From assembly GCA_021784755.1 (NCBI GenBank), contig JAJYHM010000050.1:1-64000 (forward strand): a DNA stretch of 64,000 bases. Reading direction: 5' to 3'. This DNA is from Pseudomonadota bacterium (GTDB taxonomy: Bacteria; Pseudomonadota; Gammaproteobacteria; Acidiferrobacterales; Acidiferrobacteraceae). Below the pieces are notes generated by a model. It did no database searches, was not told the DNA's origin, and saw only the letters and a list, made by a program, of their open reading frames with translations. Made by a program: the position numbers and the translations under genes. Of the stretch, positions 21,956 to 31,171 are shown one piece after another (position 1 is the first letter of the stretch; every line of letters begins with the position of its first letter).

Positions 21956-22082
21956 CCCTCATCTATAAGAAACTTATGATACATCCGGGGGCCTGAAATG
22001 CCACGGGCGGGCGCAGGATGACCCGCACATCGCTGGGGCAAGGGCCCACACCCGGACCATCCGGGGCGGGCGGCCTTCAGGC

Positions 22083-23297
22083 TCAACGGGCCGCCTTCAA
22101 TGCTGCTATGAGGCGCGTGCGCGCGGCGCGCACGCGTTCCTGGATCTGCTCTCCGGCCAAGCCCTGGGCGGCCCACTCACGCCCGGATACGGCGGCGGCG
22201 GCATCCCGGACCGTCCGCAGCCAGCGCGCCTGGGGGTAGTCCGCGTCCTCGAGACCGGCGCGCCCACGGGCATCGGCCTCGCATGCCCCGAGAAACTCTT
22301 CAAAGCGCTCGGGCCGGCGAAAGCCATCGACCGCCTCGACGAGACGCAGAACGGTCGCGGCCTTAAGTCGCAAAGCGTCATGGGCCAACAGATGATGGGC
22401 CGCCACCGCACGCGCCAGCGCCCGATATTCGACGGGAGCCTTCAGGCGCGCGCAGAGCGCCTCCACGAGCGGTACACCCCGCGCCTCGTGACCCCTATGC
22501 GAGGGCCATTCCTCGCGCGGCGTGAGCCCCTTTCCGAGGTCGTGCAAAAGCACGGCGAAGCGCGCGCGGGCCGAGAGTCCGAGCGCCGCCGCCTGACGTA
22601 GCGCGAGCAAGACATGGACGCCGGTATCCCCTTCCGGGTGGTATGCGGGGGGCTGGGGGACGCCGAACAACCGATCGATCTCCGGGAATTGCGCCGCCAA
22701 GGCTCCGCAGGCACGCAAGACCTCCACGAAAAGCCACGGATGGGGCTCGGCGAGCGCCCGATCGAGTTCGGTAAAGACGCGCTCGGGCACCAGTGCCGCC
22801 ACCTCGCCGGCGCCCACCATGGCACGCATGAGCGCCATGGTCTCGGACGCCACGGTAAACCCGAAGCGGGCGGCGAAACGCGCAACCCGCAATATCCGCA
22901 CCGGATCCTCGGCGAACGCCGGACTCACATGTCGCAAAATCCCGCCCCGCAGATCGGCGAGCCCGCCGTAGGGATCGACGAGCGTGCCGTCCGCGCCACG
23001 GGCCATGGCATTGATGGTGAGATCCCGCCGCCGCAGGTCCTCATCCAAGGTCACATCGGGGTCGGCATGGACCACGAAACCGCGGTAGCCGGGGGCGGTC
23101 TTGCGCTCGGTGCGGGCAAGCGCGTACTCGCAGTGGGTCTCGGGATGGAGAAACACCGGAAAATCCGCGCCAACGCGCCGAAACCCCAGAGCCTCCATCT
23201 CTTGCGGGCTACTGCCGACCACGACATAATCCCGATCGATGACCGGTCTCCCGAGGAGTTCATCGCGGACCGCGCCGCCTACCAGATAGGTTTCCAT
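22083..23297 (-). CDS. cca: Multifunctional CCA tRNA nucleotidyltransferase
   Basis: Adds or repairs the CCA end of tRNAs, 404 residues, the long gammaproteobacterial form. The nucleotidyltransferase head is seen in METYLVGGAVRDELLGRP and DRDYVVVGS, followed by RRRDLTINAMA and EDPVRILRVARFAARFGF. The C-terminal HD phosphohydrolase domain is seen in LLHDLGKGLTP and AHHLLAH. Confidence 0.95.
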   Translation of the reverse strand: METYLVGGAVRDELLGRPVIDRDYVVVGSSPQEMEALGFRRVGADFPVFLHPETHCEYALARTERKTAPGYRGFVVHADPDVTLDEDLRRRDLTINAMARGADGTLVDPYGGLADLRGGILRHVSPAFAEDPVRILRVARFAARFGFTVASETMALMRAMVGAGEVAALVPERVFTELDRALAEPHPWLFVEVLRACGALAAQFPEIDRLFGVPQPPAYHPEGDTGVHVLLALRQAAALGLSARARFAVLLHDLGKGLTPREEWPSHRGHEARGVPLVEALCARLKAPVEYRALARAVAAHHLLAHDALRLKAATVLRLVEAVDGFRRPERFEEFLGACEADARGRAGLEDADYPQARWLRTVRDAAAAVSGREWAAQGLAGEQIQERVRAARTRLIAALKAAR

Positions 23298-23321
23298 GTG
23301 CCTCGCGATCGAATCGGCCTA

Positions 23322-24542
23322 GTGCGGCATTGTATCGGCTTCCCGGCCGTCCTGCTCGCGGTCTGCGCCTTGTCCGGTTGCGCGCTCCCCTACTATGCCC
23401 AGGCCATCGGCGGCGAGGCCGCGATCATGCGCGCTGAACGCCCGATCACGCGCGTCCTGGCCGACCCCACCACGACACCCGCGCTCAAAGACCGCCTGCG
23501 CTACGTCCTTGCGGTGCGGCGATTCGCGCGTGAGCGCCTCGGGCTCGCACTTCATGGCGACTACCGCGCCTACGCCGACCTGCATCGCCCCTACGCCGTC
23601 TGGAACGTCTTTGCCGCCCGTCCCTTTCGCCTGACCCTGAAGCGCTGGTGCTTCCCGTTCGCGGGCTGCGTCGCCTACCGCGGCTATTTCTCGCGGAAGG
23701 CCGCCACGCGCTATGCGCGGCGCTTGGCGCGCCAGGGTGACGACGTGTTCGTGGGGGGTGTGCCGGCCTTCGCCACGCTCGGCTATCTACGCGATCCGGT
23801 CTTGAGCACCTTCATCGGCTATCGGCGGACTGAGATCGCGCACATCATTTTCCATGAACTGGCACACGATCTCCTCTACGTGCCCAACGCCACTACCTTC
23901 GACGAATCGTTCGCTGACACCGTCGCCGCCGTGGGGGTCAAGCGCTTCCTGAGAGACGAGGGGACCGCAAGCGAGCGCTTAGCCTACCAACGACGGCGCG
24001 TCCGTCACGAAGAAGTGCTTGCGCTCATGCGCGCCTGCCAATCGCAGCTCGCGCGCATCTACGCGGATCCGGCCTTGAGCCCCAGCGAGCGCGCCCAGGC
24101 CAAACGCGCCGCTTTCCAGGCCCTACGGCGCGGCTTCCTTGGATTGGCGCGAGACTGGCACGGCGATGACGGCTATGGGGCGTTCTTTCGGGGGCCCCTG
24201 AATAATGCCGTGCTCGGGGCGTATATGAGTTATGAAGGCCTGGTGCCCGCATTCCGGCGGTTGTTGGTCTTGGAAAACGGCGATCTGCCGGCGTTCTTCC
24301 GGGCCGTGCGCTGGTACGCGCACCTCCCCGCACCCTTGCGGGACCGGGAACTCAAGAGCCGACGGGGTCTAGTCGAGCGCCTGTCCACCTTTCAACAAAC
24401 GAAAACGCGCCACACCCTCCAGGGATCCCGGAGGCATGCTATGGGCACGCAGGGCTCGCGCCTGTCGCGCCCGATCCAGCACCGGTCGCACGATCAGACG
24501 AAGTCCTTTGAGGTATTTTCCATTCATGGCGCTAATGGCTAG
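23322..24542 (+). CDS. Predicted lipoprotein aminopeptidase (COG4324-type metallopeptidase)
   Basis: About 406 residues. A GTG start at 23322 gives a lipoprotein signal (GFPAVLLAVCALSGC), so the protein should be anchored to a membrane facing the periplasm. YYAQAIGGEAAIM follows, a family hallmark. The zinc motif is HIIFHELAHDLLYV, with FDESFADTVA supplying a likely third ligand Glu. The last 58 codons overlap the convergent RRM gene; the family end is probably earlier, which may reflect a lost stop codon. Confidence 0.83.
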   Translation: MRHCIGFPAVLLAVCALSGCALPYYAQAIGGEAAIMRAERPITRVLADPTTTPALKDRLRYVLAVRRFARERLGLALHGDYRAYADLHRPYAVWNVFAARPFRLTLKRWCFPFAGCVAYRGYFSRKAATRYARRLARQGDDVFVGGVPAFATLGYLRDPVLSTFIGYRRTEIAHIIFHELAHDLLYVPNATTFDESFADTVAAVGVKRFLRDEGTASERLAYQRRRVRHEEVLALMRACQSQLARIYADPALSPSERAQAKRAAFQALRRGFLGLARDWHGDDGYGAFFRGPLNNAVLGAYMSYEGLVPAFRRLLVLENGDLPAFFRAVRWYAHLPAPLRDRELKSRRGLVERLSTFQQTKTRHTLQGSRRHAMGTQGSRLSRPIQHRSHDQTKSFEVFSIHGANG

Positions 24543-24710
24543 CGCGGCCTGGCGCTCATCAGCTACGGCGACAAAGGCGTATCCACGCGCATCATGATCG
24601 TTCGAGCCCGGCACAAGGTGCGTGAACACGATGTGCCCGAGGCCCTCAAAGATCACCTCGAGATCAGCCTCCGTGACCGTCCGCGACAAATTTCCGATGT
24701 ACACATTCAT
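24369..24710 (-). CDS. RNA-binding protein, single RRM
   Basis: A 113-residue protein with one RNA recognition motif: RNP2 as VYIGNLS at the start and RNP1 as RGYAFVAVAD, then LNG-like AISAMNGKYLKGLRLIV. A basic tail follows (RPVLDRARQARALR). Such small proteins in bacteria may bind RNA during stress or cold, but the targets are unknown. It overlaps the 3' end of the metallopeptidase gene on the other strand by 174 bases. Confidence 0.88.
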   Translation of the reverse strand: MNVYIGNLSRTVTEADLEVIFEGLGHIVFTHLVPGSNDHDARGYAFVAVADERQAALAISAMNGKYLKGLRLIVRPVLDRARQARALRAHSMPPGSLEGVARFRLLKGGQALD

Positions 24711-24829
24711 GACTCGAGTGCCCTCTGGTAGGCCCAGACCGTCCTCCTGCCCTTTGTTAGACGTTAGCAGACCAAGGGAGTGACCGACATGTCCCCTTCG
24801 TCCTTCCGTCCAAAGGGTGCGACCGCACG

Positions 24830-25735
24830 TCAGGCGCAGCCGCGATCGAGCGCTTCCAAAGCCTCACGAAAGGGTCGAGGGACAACACCCAGGTCGGACA
24901 GGCCAGGCGCACCCTCGGGGCACACCGAGCCCCCCTTCAGCGTGCGCCACTGATCCACCGAAAACGGCGTGCCCGGCGCATGCTGAAGAAGGCGCGCAAG
25001 CAGGAAGCTCAAGCGCGCCGATAGTCTCAGCGGGCGGGCCCGCCCGCAGAGCGTAGCGATGGCAGCCACGCTATCCCCAAGGGACAGGATCTCCGGCCCA
25101 CAAAACCCATAGTCCTGGCCGGCAGCCGCCGTGCGCGCCAGCGCCGTGGCGATCCCGCGAGCGACATCGTCCACATACACGGGTGCGATCAGACTTGCGG
25201 CTAGCGGCACGGGCAGACCCCAGGGCGCCCAGCGCAGGAGCTTGCGGAAACGGTCGACGAAGTGATCGCCAGGGCCATAGATCACACTGGGTCGCACGAC
25301 GATGGCCTCGGGCGCGAGCGCCCGCAGGCGCGCCTCGCCGCGTCCCTTGCTGCGCAAATAAGCGCTCTCGGAGGCCGCGTCGGCGCCCGCGGCGCTGACC
25401 TGCAGCAAGCGCAGTCCGCGCCCGGCACGCGCCATGCGTGCCGGCAACTCCTCGTGCACCCGCGCGAAATCCCCGGGCGCTTGTTCCTTCAGGATACCGA
25501 CGAGATTGATGAAGGCCTGCGCCCCCGATGCCAGCTCCCGCAAGAAGCGCTCGTCATGCACGTCCCCTTCCCACAATTCCAGGCGCGGCAAGACCAGTAG
25601 GTCGCGATGACGATCCGGCCTGCGGGTGACGAGCCGCAGCCTGTAACCGCGGCCATGGAGTTCCCTGACAAGTGCGCGCCCGACAAAACCGCAGCCGCCG
25701 AGCACCACCACGCGCGCGTCGGGCCTAACTCCCAT
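24830..25735 (-). CDS. NAD-dependent epimerase/dehydratase, NDUFA9-like
   Basis: A 301-residue atypical SDR. The NAD(P) motif is VVVLGGCGFVGRALVRELHG, followed by LWEGDVHDE and AFINLVGILKE, which is typical of the complex-I-NDUFA9-like group. LRSKGRGEARLRAL supplies the region where extended SDRs carry Tyr-x-x-x-Lys; here the Tyr lies just before (SAYLRSK). It overlaps slt by 11 bases and is probably co-transcribed with it. The substrate is unknown. Confidence 0.85.
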   Translation of the reverse strand: MGVRPDARVVVLGGCGFVGRALVRELHGRGYRLRLVTRRPDRHRDLLVLPRLELWEGDVHDERFLRELASGAQAFINLVGILKEQAPGDFARVHEELPARMARAGRGLRLLQVSAAGADAASESAYLRSKGRGEARLRALAPEAIVVRPSVIYGPGDHFVDRFRKLLRWAPWGLPVPLAASLIAPVYVDDVARGIATALARTAAAGQDYGFCGPEILSLGDSVAAIATLCGRARPLRLSARLSFLLARLLQHAPGTPFSVDQWRTLKGGSVCPEGAPGLSDLGVVPRPFREALEALDRGCA

Positions 25736-27668
25736 TCACGGCTACCTCCACCGCCGGGGTAACAGGCGCCATGCGATACTTGAGGGCATCCTGGCGACCC
25801 TTCAGAAGGTAATCGTAGATAGCAGTAAAGGTGAGCACGTTTTTGACGTAGCCGCGTGTCTGGCGGTAAGGAATAGTCTCGATCCAGATGTCCGCTGGGA
25901 GCGCGCGTCTCACCGGCAGCCACGAGATCGCCGCCGTGGGCCCGGCGTTGTAGGCCGCCGTCGCCACCGGTTCCTCGCCGCGCGCCCGCAGCAGGACATC
26001 CGCCAGATAATGCGTTCCGACATCCACGTTGTTGGCCACGTCGATTAGGTCGCGATCACCCGTGATCGACAGATGGATCTCGCGGGCGGTGATAAACCCG
26101 GTTTCGGGCATGAGCTGCATGAGTCCGAGCGCCCCGACGTCGGACCGCGCATCGAAAATGAACGCACTCTCCTGCCGGATGATGCCATAGACCCAGGCCG
26201 GGTCGATCTTGTTGCGCCCGGCGTCGGCCTCTATGAGGGATCGGTACAGCAAGGGAAAGCGGATCGAGAGCGCGTGTTTGGCCCCGGTGCCGGCCACCGT
26301 GAGGATCGCGCAGTCACCCCAACCCCAACGCGAGGCCAGCAGGCCTGCGGCCTCGATCTGGTCCTCCGAAAGGCCGTGCAGCCCCTGAAACCACACGGCG
26401 CGCGCCTCGCGATGTTGGTGTAGCCGGAAGAGCTCGTGGGCCAAGCGGATGTCCGGGCGGTGCTCGACCGACCGGATCACGGCCGCAGGCGCGGTCAGAG
26501 GGACATTGGGAATATGGTAAGGCAGGCCAAGGCGGCCGGCCGCCAGGAACCCGTAATACCCGAAATGCCGGGCAAGTTTCACGAAGATCGCGTGCGCTTG
26601 ACGCTTATGGCCCATCGATGCCAGCGCCCGCGCCCGCCAGTACTGCCACTCGTGCGCCTTTTGCACCTCGCGCGGCATAGCGTCGATGAACATCAGTACG
26701 TCGCCCCACGCCTGCTCACGCAGCGCCGCGCGCACCCGCCAGCGCGCGAGCTGGCCGTTGCCCTGGCCGGTAGGCACCGCCGCCGCAAGCCAAGACAAGG
26801 CCACGGGCAGATGATCGGCCGCGCCGATCAGCCCAAGCCCGCGCAGGACGTAGTTATTGTCTTCGCCCAACACCGGCTGCTTGGCCCGTAGCTGCTGCCA
26901 GAGGGTCATGGCGAGCGTGGGGCTGCGATAACCGAGTGAGACCACCGCTTGGCGCACGATGTGGCGGGCACGACGCAGGGTCAGCGGGTAATCGAGATGC
27001 GCCAAGGTTTGGGCGGGGTGCGCCGAAAGCGCGAGCCATCGCGCGAGCCATAAGGCGTGGTCCGGGGACAGCGCCGCCTGGAGGCGCTTCAAAAGCTTCG
27101 TATTGCCCGCGCGCATGGCGAGCTTGGCGCGGGCCCACAGATGCGCCTGGTCGGCACCGCCTGCGCGTAGCCAGCGCGCGGTCAGGCCTTGGCAGCTGCG
27201 CGGCAGCGACTGGCCGGTGAGCCATACCGCCTGCACGGCCACCGCCACGTTCTGTCCGCTGCGGGCGCGGGCGGCGAGATCGTCGCAGTGCAGGGCGACA
27301 TCGGAGTCGAAGGCAGGCACATAGAAGGCAAGGAAACGTTTGTCTTCGTGACGGCGGGCCAAGAACTTGAGCCAAGCGCGCCTTAGCTTCACGGCAACCG
27401 GGAGCTGGCCGTGGCGCGCGAGAAAAGCGGCGACCGCTTGTGGCCGGTCGTGGCGCATGCGGTCCATGAGATAGTGGTAGCGGAGATAAGGCCGGGCGAT
27501 ATACCCGTCCATCTCGCCGTATAGCTGGCGGAAGCGATCGTAGCGCTCCTCATTCAGCGCCGTAAGGGCCTGCTGGTAACGGGCCCGGTCGAGCCCGAGG
27601 GAGGTGGTGCCGGCGTGAGCTATGCTGGAAAACGCCAGGGCGAGAACGAAGATTCGGACGACGCGCAC
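25725..27668 (-). CDS. slt: Soluble lytic murein transglycosylase
   Basis: Periplasmic enzyme that cleaves peptidoglycan with formation of 1,6-anhydromuramic acid; 647 residues, as for the Slt70 family. A signal peptide (IFVLALAFSSIAHAG) is followed by a long helical superhelix domain and the C-terminal lysozyme-like SLT domain with the catalytic Glu in YGIIRQESAFIFDARSDVGA, then LMQLMPETG and AAYNAGPTAAISWL. Confidence 0.95.
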   Translation of the reverse strand: MRVVRIFVLALAFSSIAHAGTTSLGLDRARYQQALTALNEERYDRFRQLYGEMDGYIARPYLRYHYLMDRMRHDRPQAVAAFLARHGQLPVAVKLRRAWLKFLARRHEDKRFLAFYVPAFDSDVALHCDDLAARARSGQNVAVAVQAVWLTGQSLPRSCQGLTARWLRAGGADQAHLWARAKLAMRAGNTKLLKRLQAALSPDHALWLARWLALSAHPAQTLAHLDYPLTLRRARHIVRQAVVSLGYRSPTLAMTLWQQLRAKQPVLGEDNNYVLRGLGLIGAADHLPVALSWLAAAVPTGQGNGQLARWRVRAALREQAWGDVLMFIDAMPREVQKAHEWQYWRARALASMGHKRQAHAIFVKLARHFGYYGFLAAGRLGLPYHIPNVPLTAPAAVIRSVEHRPDIRLAHELFRLHQHREARAVWFQGLHGLSEDQIEAAGLLASRWGWGDCAILTVAGTGAKHALSIRFPLLYRSLIEADAGRNKIDPAWVYGIIRQESAFIFDARSDVGALGLMQLMPETGFITAREIHLSITGDRDLIDVANNVDVGTHYLADVLLRARGEEPVATAAYNAGPTAAISWLPVRRALPADIWIETIPYRQTRGYVKNVLTFTAIYDYLLKGRQDALKYRMAPVTPAVEVAVNGS

Positions 27669-27736
27669 AGGCCTGACTTAGGTGACGAGAAGAAATCACT
27701 ATACTTGAGCCTACGAACCGTGCAAAGGATCGCATC

Positions 27737-29104
27737 ATGCCATTCGACAGCATCAATCCGGCGACCGACGAAAGGGTCGCGAGCTTCCCGGAAACGAGCC
27801 CCAAGGAATTAGAAGCGGCGCTTACACGCGCCACACACGCCGCGTCGCAGTGGCAAAGGCGGAGTGTCGGCGAGCGCGTAGCACTCCTACAGGCGGCCGC
27901 CACGGTGCTGCGCGCCGACTCGGAGCGCTACGCGGGGATCATTACCCTCGAGGTCGGGAAGCCCATCGTGGAGGCCCGCGGCGAGATCGAGAAATGCGCG
28001 TGGGCCTGCGATTATTACGCCGAAAACGGCGAACGCCTCCTGCAAGACGAGAGCATCGACATCCCGGACGCGCAGGTATCCGTCACCTTCTTGCCGCTTG
28101 GCGTCGTGCTCGCCATCATGCCGTGGAACTTTCCGTTCTGGCAGGTGTTCCGCTTTGCGACCGCCGCGCTCACAGCCGGCAACGCCGCCCTCCTAAAGCA
28201 TGCCGCCAACGTCCCGCAGTGCGCCTTGGCGATCGCCGAGGTCTTCGAGCGGGCCGGCGCCCCCGAGGGGCTGTTCCAATCCCTGATGATCCGCGCGCCG
28301 GCGGTGGCCGCCTTGATAGAGGACCCGCGTGTGCATGCCGTGACCCTCACCGGCAGCGAGGCCGCCGGACGCGCGGTGGCGGCCGTCGCCGGGCGGGCCC
28401 TGAAGAAAACCGTGCTCGAGCTCGGTGGTTCGGACGCCTTCATCGTGCTTCCCGACGCCGATCTCGAAGCGGCCGCCGAAGCGGCCGTTCGATCCCGCTT
28501 CCAGAATGCCGGACAGAGCTGCATCGCCGCCAAGCGTCTCATCCTCGTGGAGGCCATATCCGAGCCTTTCCTGGAGCGATTCGAGGCGTATGCCCAGGCC
28601 TTGAAGGTGGGCGACCCCGGCGACGAGACGGTGCGCATGGGTCCGCTGGCCCGTCACGACCTGCGTGCCGCCCTCCATGAACAGGTGGCGGACGCGCTGA
28701 ATCAGGGGGCCGTGGCGCGGTTCGGCTGCCGAATCCCCGCGGGCCCCGGCAGCTACTATCCGCCGTCCCTCCTCGACCACGTGCGTCCGGGGATGCGGGC
28801 CTATGCCGAGGAGCTCTTCGGGCCCGTGGCCATCGTCTTGCGCGCGCGCGACACGGAACATGCGCTCGCACAGGCCAACGACAACCGTTACGGCCTCGGG
28901 GCGAGCCTCTGGACGCAAGACACGGTCCAGGGGGCGGCGCTCGCGCGACGGCTGGAAACGGGGTCGAGTTTCGTGAATGCCATGGTCAAAAGCGACCCCA
29001 GGGTCCCCTTCGGGGGCGTGAAGGCCTCGGGGTACGGGCGCGAACTCGCCCTCTATGGCGTTCGCGAATTCATGAACATCAAAACCCTGTGGATCGCGCC
29101 GTGA
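27737..29104 (+). CDS. NAD(P)-dependent succinate-semialdehyde dehydrogenase
   Basis: A 455-residue aldehyde dehydrogenase. The general-base Glu is in VLELGGSDAFIVL and the nucleophilic Cys in FQNAGQSCIAAKR. The compact length and opening FDSINPATDERVASF fit the SSADH/GabD1 class that oxidises succinate semialdehyde to succinate. The substrate is assigned by family only. It is divergent from slt and ends in a hairpin shared with the convergent barrel gene. Confidence 0.87.
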   Translation: MPFDSINPATDERVASFPETSPKELEAALTRATHAASQWQRRSVGERVALLQAAATVLRADSERYAGIITLEVGKPIVEARGEIEKCAWACDYYAENGERLLQDESIDIPDAQVSVTFLPLGVVLAIMPWNFPFWQVFRFATAALTAGNAALLKHAANVPQCALAIAEVFERAGAPEGLFQSLMIRAPAVAALIEDPRVHAVTLTGSEAAGRAVAAVAGRALKKTVLELGGSDAFIVLPDADLEAAAEAAVRSRFQNAGQSCIAAKRLILVEAISEPFLERFEAYAQALKVGDPGDETVRMGPLARHDLRAALHEQVADALNQGAVARFGCRIPAGPGSYYPPSLLDHVRPGMRAYAEELFGPVAIVLRARDTEHALAQANDNRYGLGASLWTQDTVQGAALARRLETGSSFVNAMVKSDPRVPFGGVKASGYGRELALYGVREFMNIKTLWIAP

Positions 29105-29106
29105 AA

Positions 29107-29144
29107 GCCCCGTGGCCGACATCGTCGGGCGCCGACCACGGGGC
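29107..29144. terminator. Bidirectional hairpin between convergent genes
   Basis: GCCCCGTGG (29107-29115) pairs with CCACGGGGC (29136-29144) around a GC-rich loop, midway between the stops of the aldehyde dehydrogenase and the beta-barrel gene. There is no T run, so it may stall or protect mRNA ends rather than be a full intrinsic terminator. Confidence 0.45.
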
Positions 29145-29156
29145 CCCAAGCGTGGT

Positions 29157-29738
29157 CTAGAACCGCAGCACGAGGTCACCGCTATAGAGCTGCGTGTTGT
29201 TGTTGGGGATGCGAAACTCCTGCCATTCTCCCCGGAAGGCCACGTGCCGGGTCACATAATACTGGACACCGGCCCCGTAGTCGGGGTGGGTGTGATCGCG
29301 CGTGACGGTGGTGGAGATCGGCGTGATGGTGCGCGTACGGAACCGCGCGGCGCCCCCCTCGATGAAGAGCGAGAGGCGTGGTGTAAACGGGAATGAGAGC
29401 AGCGCGTTTAAGTCATAGCCGCGATTGCGCACCTGCTCCGACCCTATCGGCGTCGAAATCGTGTCGGTGCCGAAATTCAGGTAATCCGCCTGAATGGCGA
29501 AGAAGCGGTTGAAGGCCAGCCCCATGAAGGCCTTCCACGCCCCCTGCGTGCCACTGAAATGGGTGAAAGGTTTCGGGAAGCTGCTATCGTTGAGTCCGCG
29601 ATTGTCGGCGGCCCCGCCGCCGGCGCCGATATAAAGTCCGGCTTGCGAAAAACCCCCGTCATGGGCCAACGCGATCACCGGCGCAAGCGTCAACGCCGCC
29701 GTCATCCCTGTCTTAAGTAACGCTCCTTTTCTGATCAT
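29157..29738 (-). CDS. Small outer-membrane beta-barrel protein
   Basis: A 193-residue protein with a signal peptide (ALTLAPVIALA) and an OmpA-like eight-strand barrel pattern: AGLYIGAGGGAADNRG, FMGLAFNRFFAIQADYLNFG, LSLFIEGGAARFRTRT, and a terminal LVLRF with the C-terminal Phe used by the Bam machinery. The role is unknown. AGGA lies 10 bases upstream of the ATG. Confidence 0.75.
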   Translation of the reverse strand: MIRKGALLKTGMTAALTLAPVIALAHDGGFSQAGLYIGAGGGAADNRGLNDSSFPKPFTHFSGTQGAWKAFMGLAFNRFFAIQADYLNFGTDTISTPIGSEQVRNRGYDLNALLSFPFTPRLSLFIEGGAARFRTRTITPISTTVTRDHTHPDYGAGVQYYVTRHVAFRGEWQEFRIPNNNTQLYSGDLVLRF

Positions 29739-29904
29739 TGCTGTCCTCCGTTTTCAATGTCCTACGGTTGGACAAGAAAAACCCCTGCCCATCTTTGTCG
29801 TTCGTCATTGTAGAGGGGCGAGTCACAACGCGTATCCGGCTTAAGAGGCGGTTCGGCTTGGAGAATTTCGCGGAAACGTGCGCGAGCGTGGACGACGACC
29901 GGCG

Positions 29905-31101
29905 CTAGAGGACCGATAAGGAACGCGCGACGAAGGCCTTCAGGTAAGCGGTCTCCGGGATTGCCGGATGCACCGGATGATCAGGACCCTGGCCACCCTC
30001 GTCCACGAACTGCAGCCCCCGCTTGAGGCGGGCGGCCGCCTCTGCCACGGCTCGCGCGAGAGCGTGACGCTCGAGATGATACGAACACGACGCCGAGAGC
30101 AGCACCCCGTCTTCGCCCAACACCGCGAGCGCCGCCTCGTTCAACCGCTGATAAGCAGCGAGCCCCGCCTCATAATCCTTGCGCCGCTTGATGAGGGCCG
30201 GCGGATCCACGATGACCACATCAAAGCGTTCACCGGCCCCGCGCAGCTCCCGTAAGACATCAAAGACATCACCCTGAATGGTGCGAACGTGTCCCGCCAC
30301 CCCATTATCGGCGGCATTGCCGCGCGCATAGGACAACGCGCGCTCGGAGGCGTCCACCAGAGTCACATGATCGGCCCCGTGGGCGGCGGCCTGAATCCCG
30401 AAGCCGCCCACATAGGTAAAGAGGTCCAGCACCCGGGCATGCGTGACATACGGCAGGAGCCGTGCGCGATTCGGCCGCTGATCATAGAACCACCCGGTCT
30501 TCTGGCCCGCGCCCAGCGCCACCCGGAAGCGGCAGAGACCCTCAATCACCGTGGTCTCGGCCGGCGGCTCGCCGAGCGCTGCCTCGACATAGGTGGGGAG
30601 CCCTTCAAGAGCGCGGCTCGCGGTATCGTTGCGAATGAGGATACTGGTCGGATGCACGACCTGCTCCAGGGCCTCGATCACGAGCAGCTTCAGGCACTCC
30701 ATGCCAGCGGTCGTGAACTGCGCGACCAGCGCATCGCCATAACGATCGACGACAAGACCCGGGAGGCCGTCGGCCTCGCCGAAGATGAGCCGGTAGAAGG
30801 GCTGGCCGAAGGCCCGTTCGCGCCACGCGAGCGCGGCTTGCACACGCGCGACGATCAGATCCCGGCCTATGACCGCACGCGGATCGGCGCTCATGAGCCG
30901 CACGCTGATGAGGGACTTCGGGTTCACATAACCCACCCCCAAGGGGCGCCTGCGGGCGCTTTCAACACACACGAGATCGCCCGGCGTAAAAGCGGTGAGC
31001 GCCGTGGCATCACAATCGATCTCGTTGCTGAACACCCAGAGGTGGCCGGCACGCAGGCGCCGATCTTCGCGCGGTCGCAAACGAATAGTTGGGAGAGACA
31101 T
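29905..31101 (-). CDS. Class I SAM-dependent rRNA methyltransferase, RlmI family
   Basis: About 398 residues with an N-terminal PUA domain (RLRPREDRRLRAGHLWVFSNE) and a C-terminal methyltransferase domain. The SAM motif is VLDLFTYVGGFGIQAAAHGA and the catalytic-loop motif is VIVDPPALIKRRKD. RlmI methylates C1962 of 23S rRNA in E. coli. The ATG at 31101 was chosen because it gives the family N-terminus; the upstream extension overlaps the divergent gene. Confidence 0.9.
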   Translation of the reverse strand: MSLPTIRLRPREDRRLRAGHLWVFSNEIDCDATALTAFTPGDLVCVESARRRPLGVGYVNPKSLISVRLMSADPRAVIGRDLIVARVQAALAWRERAFGQPFYRLIFGEADGLPGLVVDRYGDALVAQFTTAGMECLKLLVIEALEQVVHPTSILIRNDTASRALEGLPTYVEAALGEPPAETTVIEGLCRFRVALGAGQKTGWFYDQRPNRARLLPYVTHARVLDLFTYVGGFGIQAAAHGADHVTLVDASERALSYARGNAADNGVAGHVRTIQGDVFDVLRELRGAGERFDVVIVDPPALIKRRKDYEAGLAAYQRLNEAALAVLGEDGVLLSASCSYHLERHALARAVAEAAARLKRGLQFVDEGGQGPDHPVHPAIPETAYLKAFVARSLSVL

Positions 31102-31171
31102 GCCGCCATTATACCCAAGGAAGGGTGCGCGGCGCGGCTTGCGGGGTACAATCGGGATTTTGGAAGGCGCC

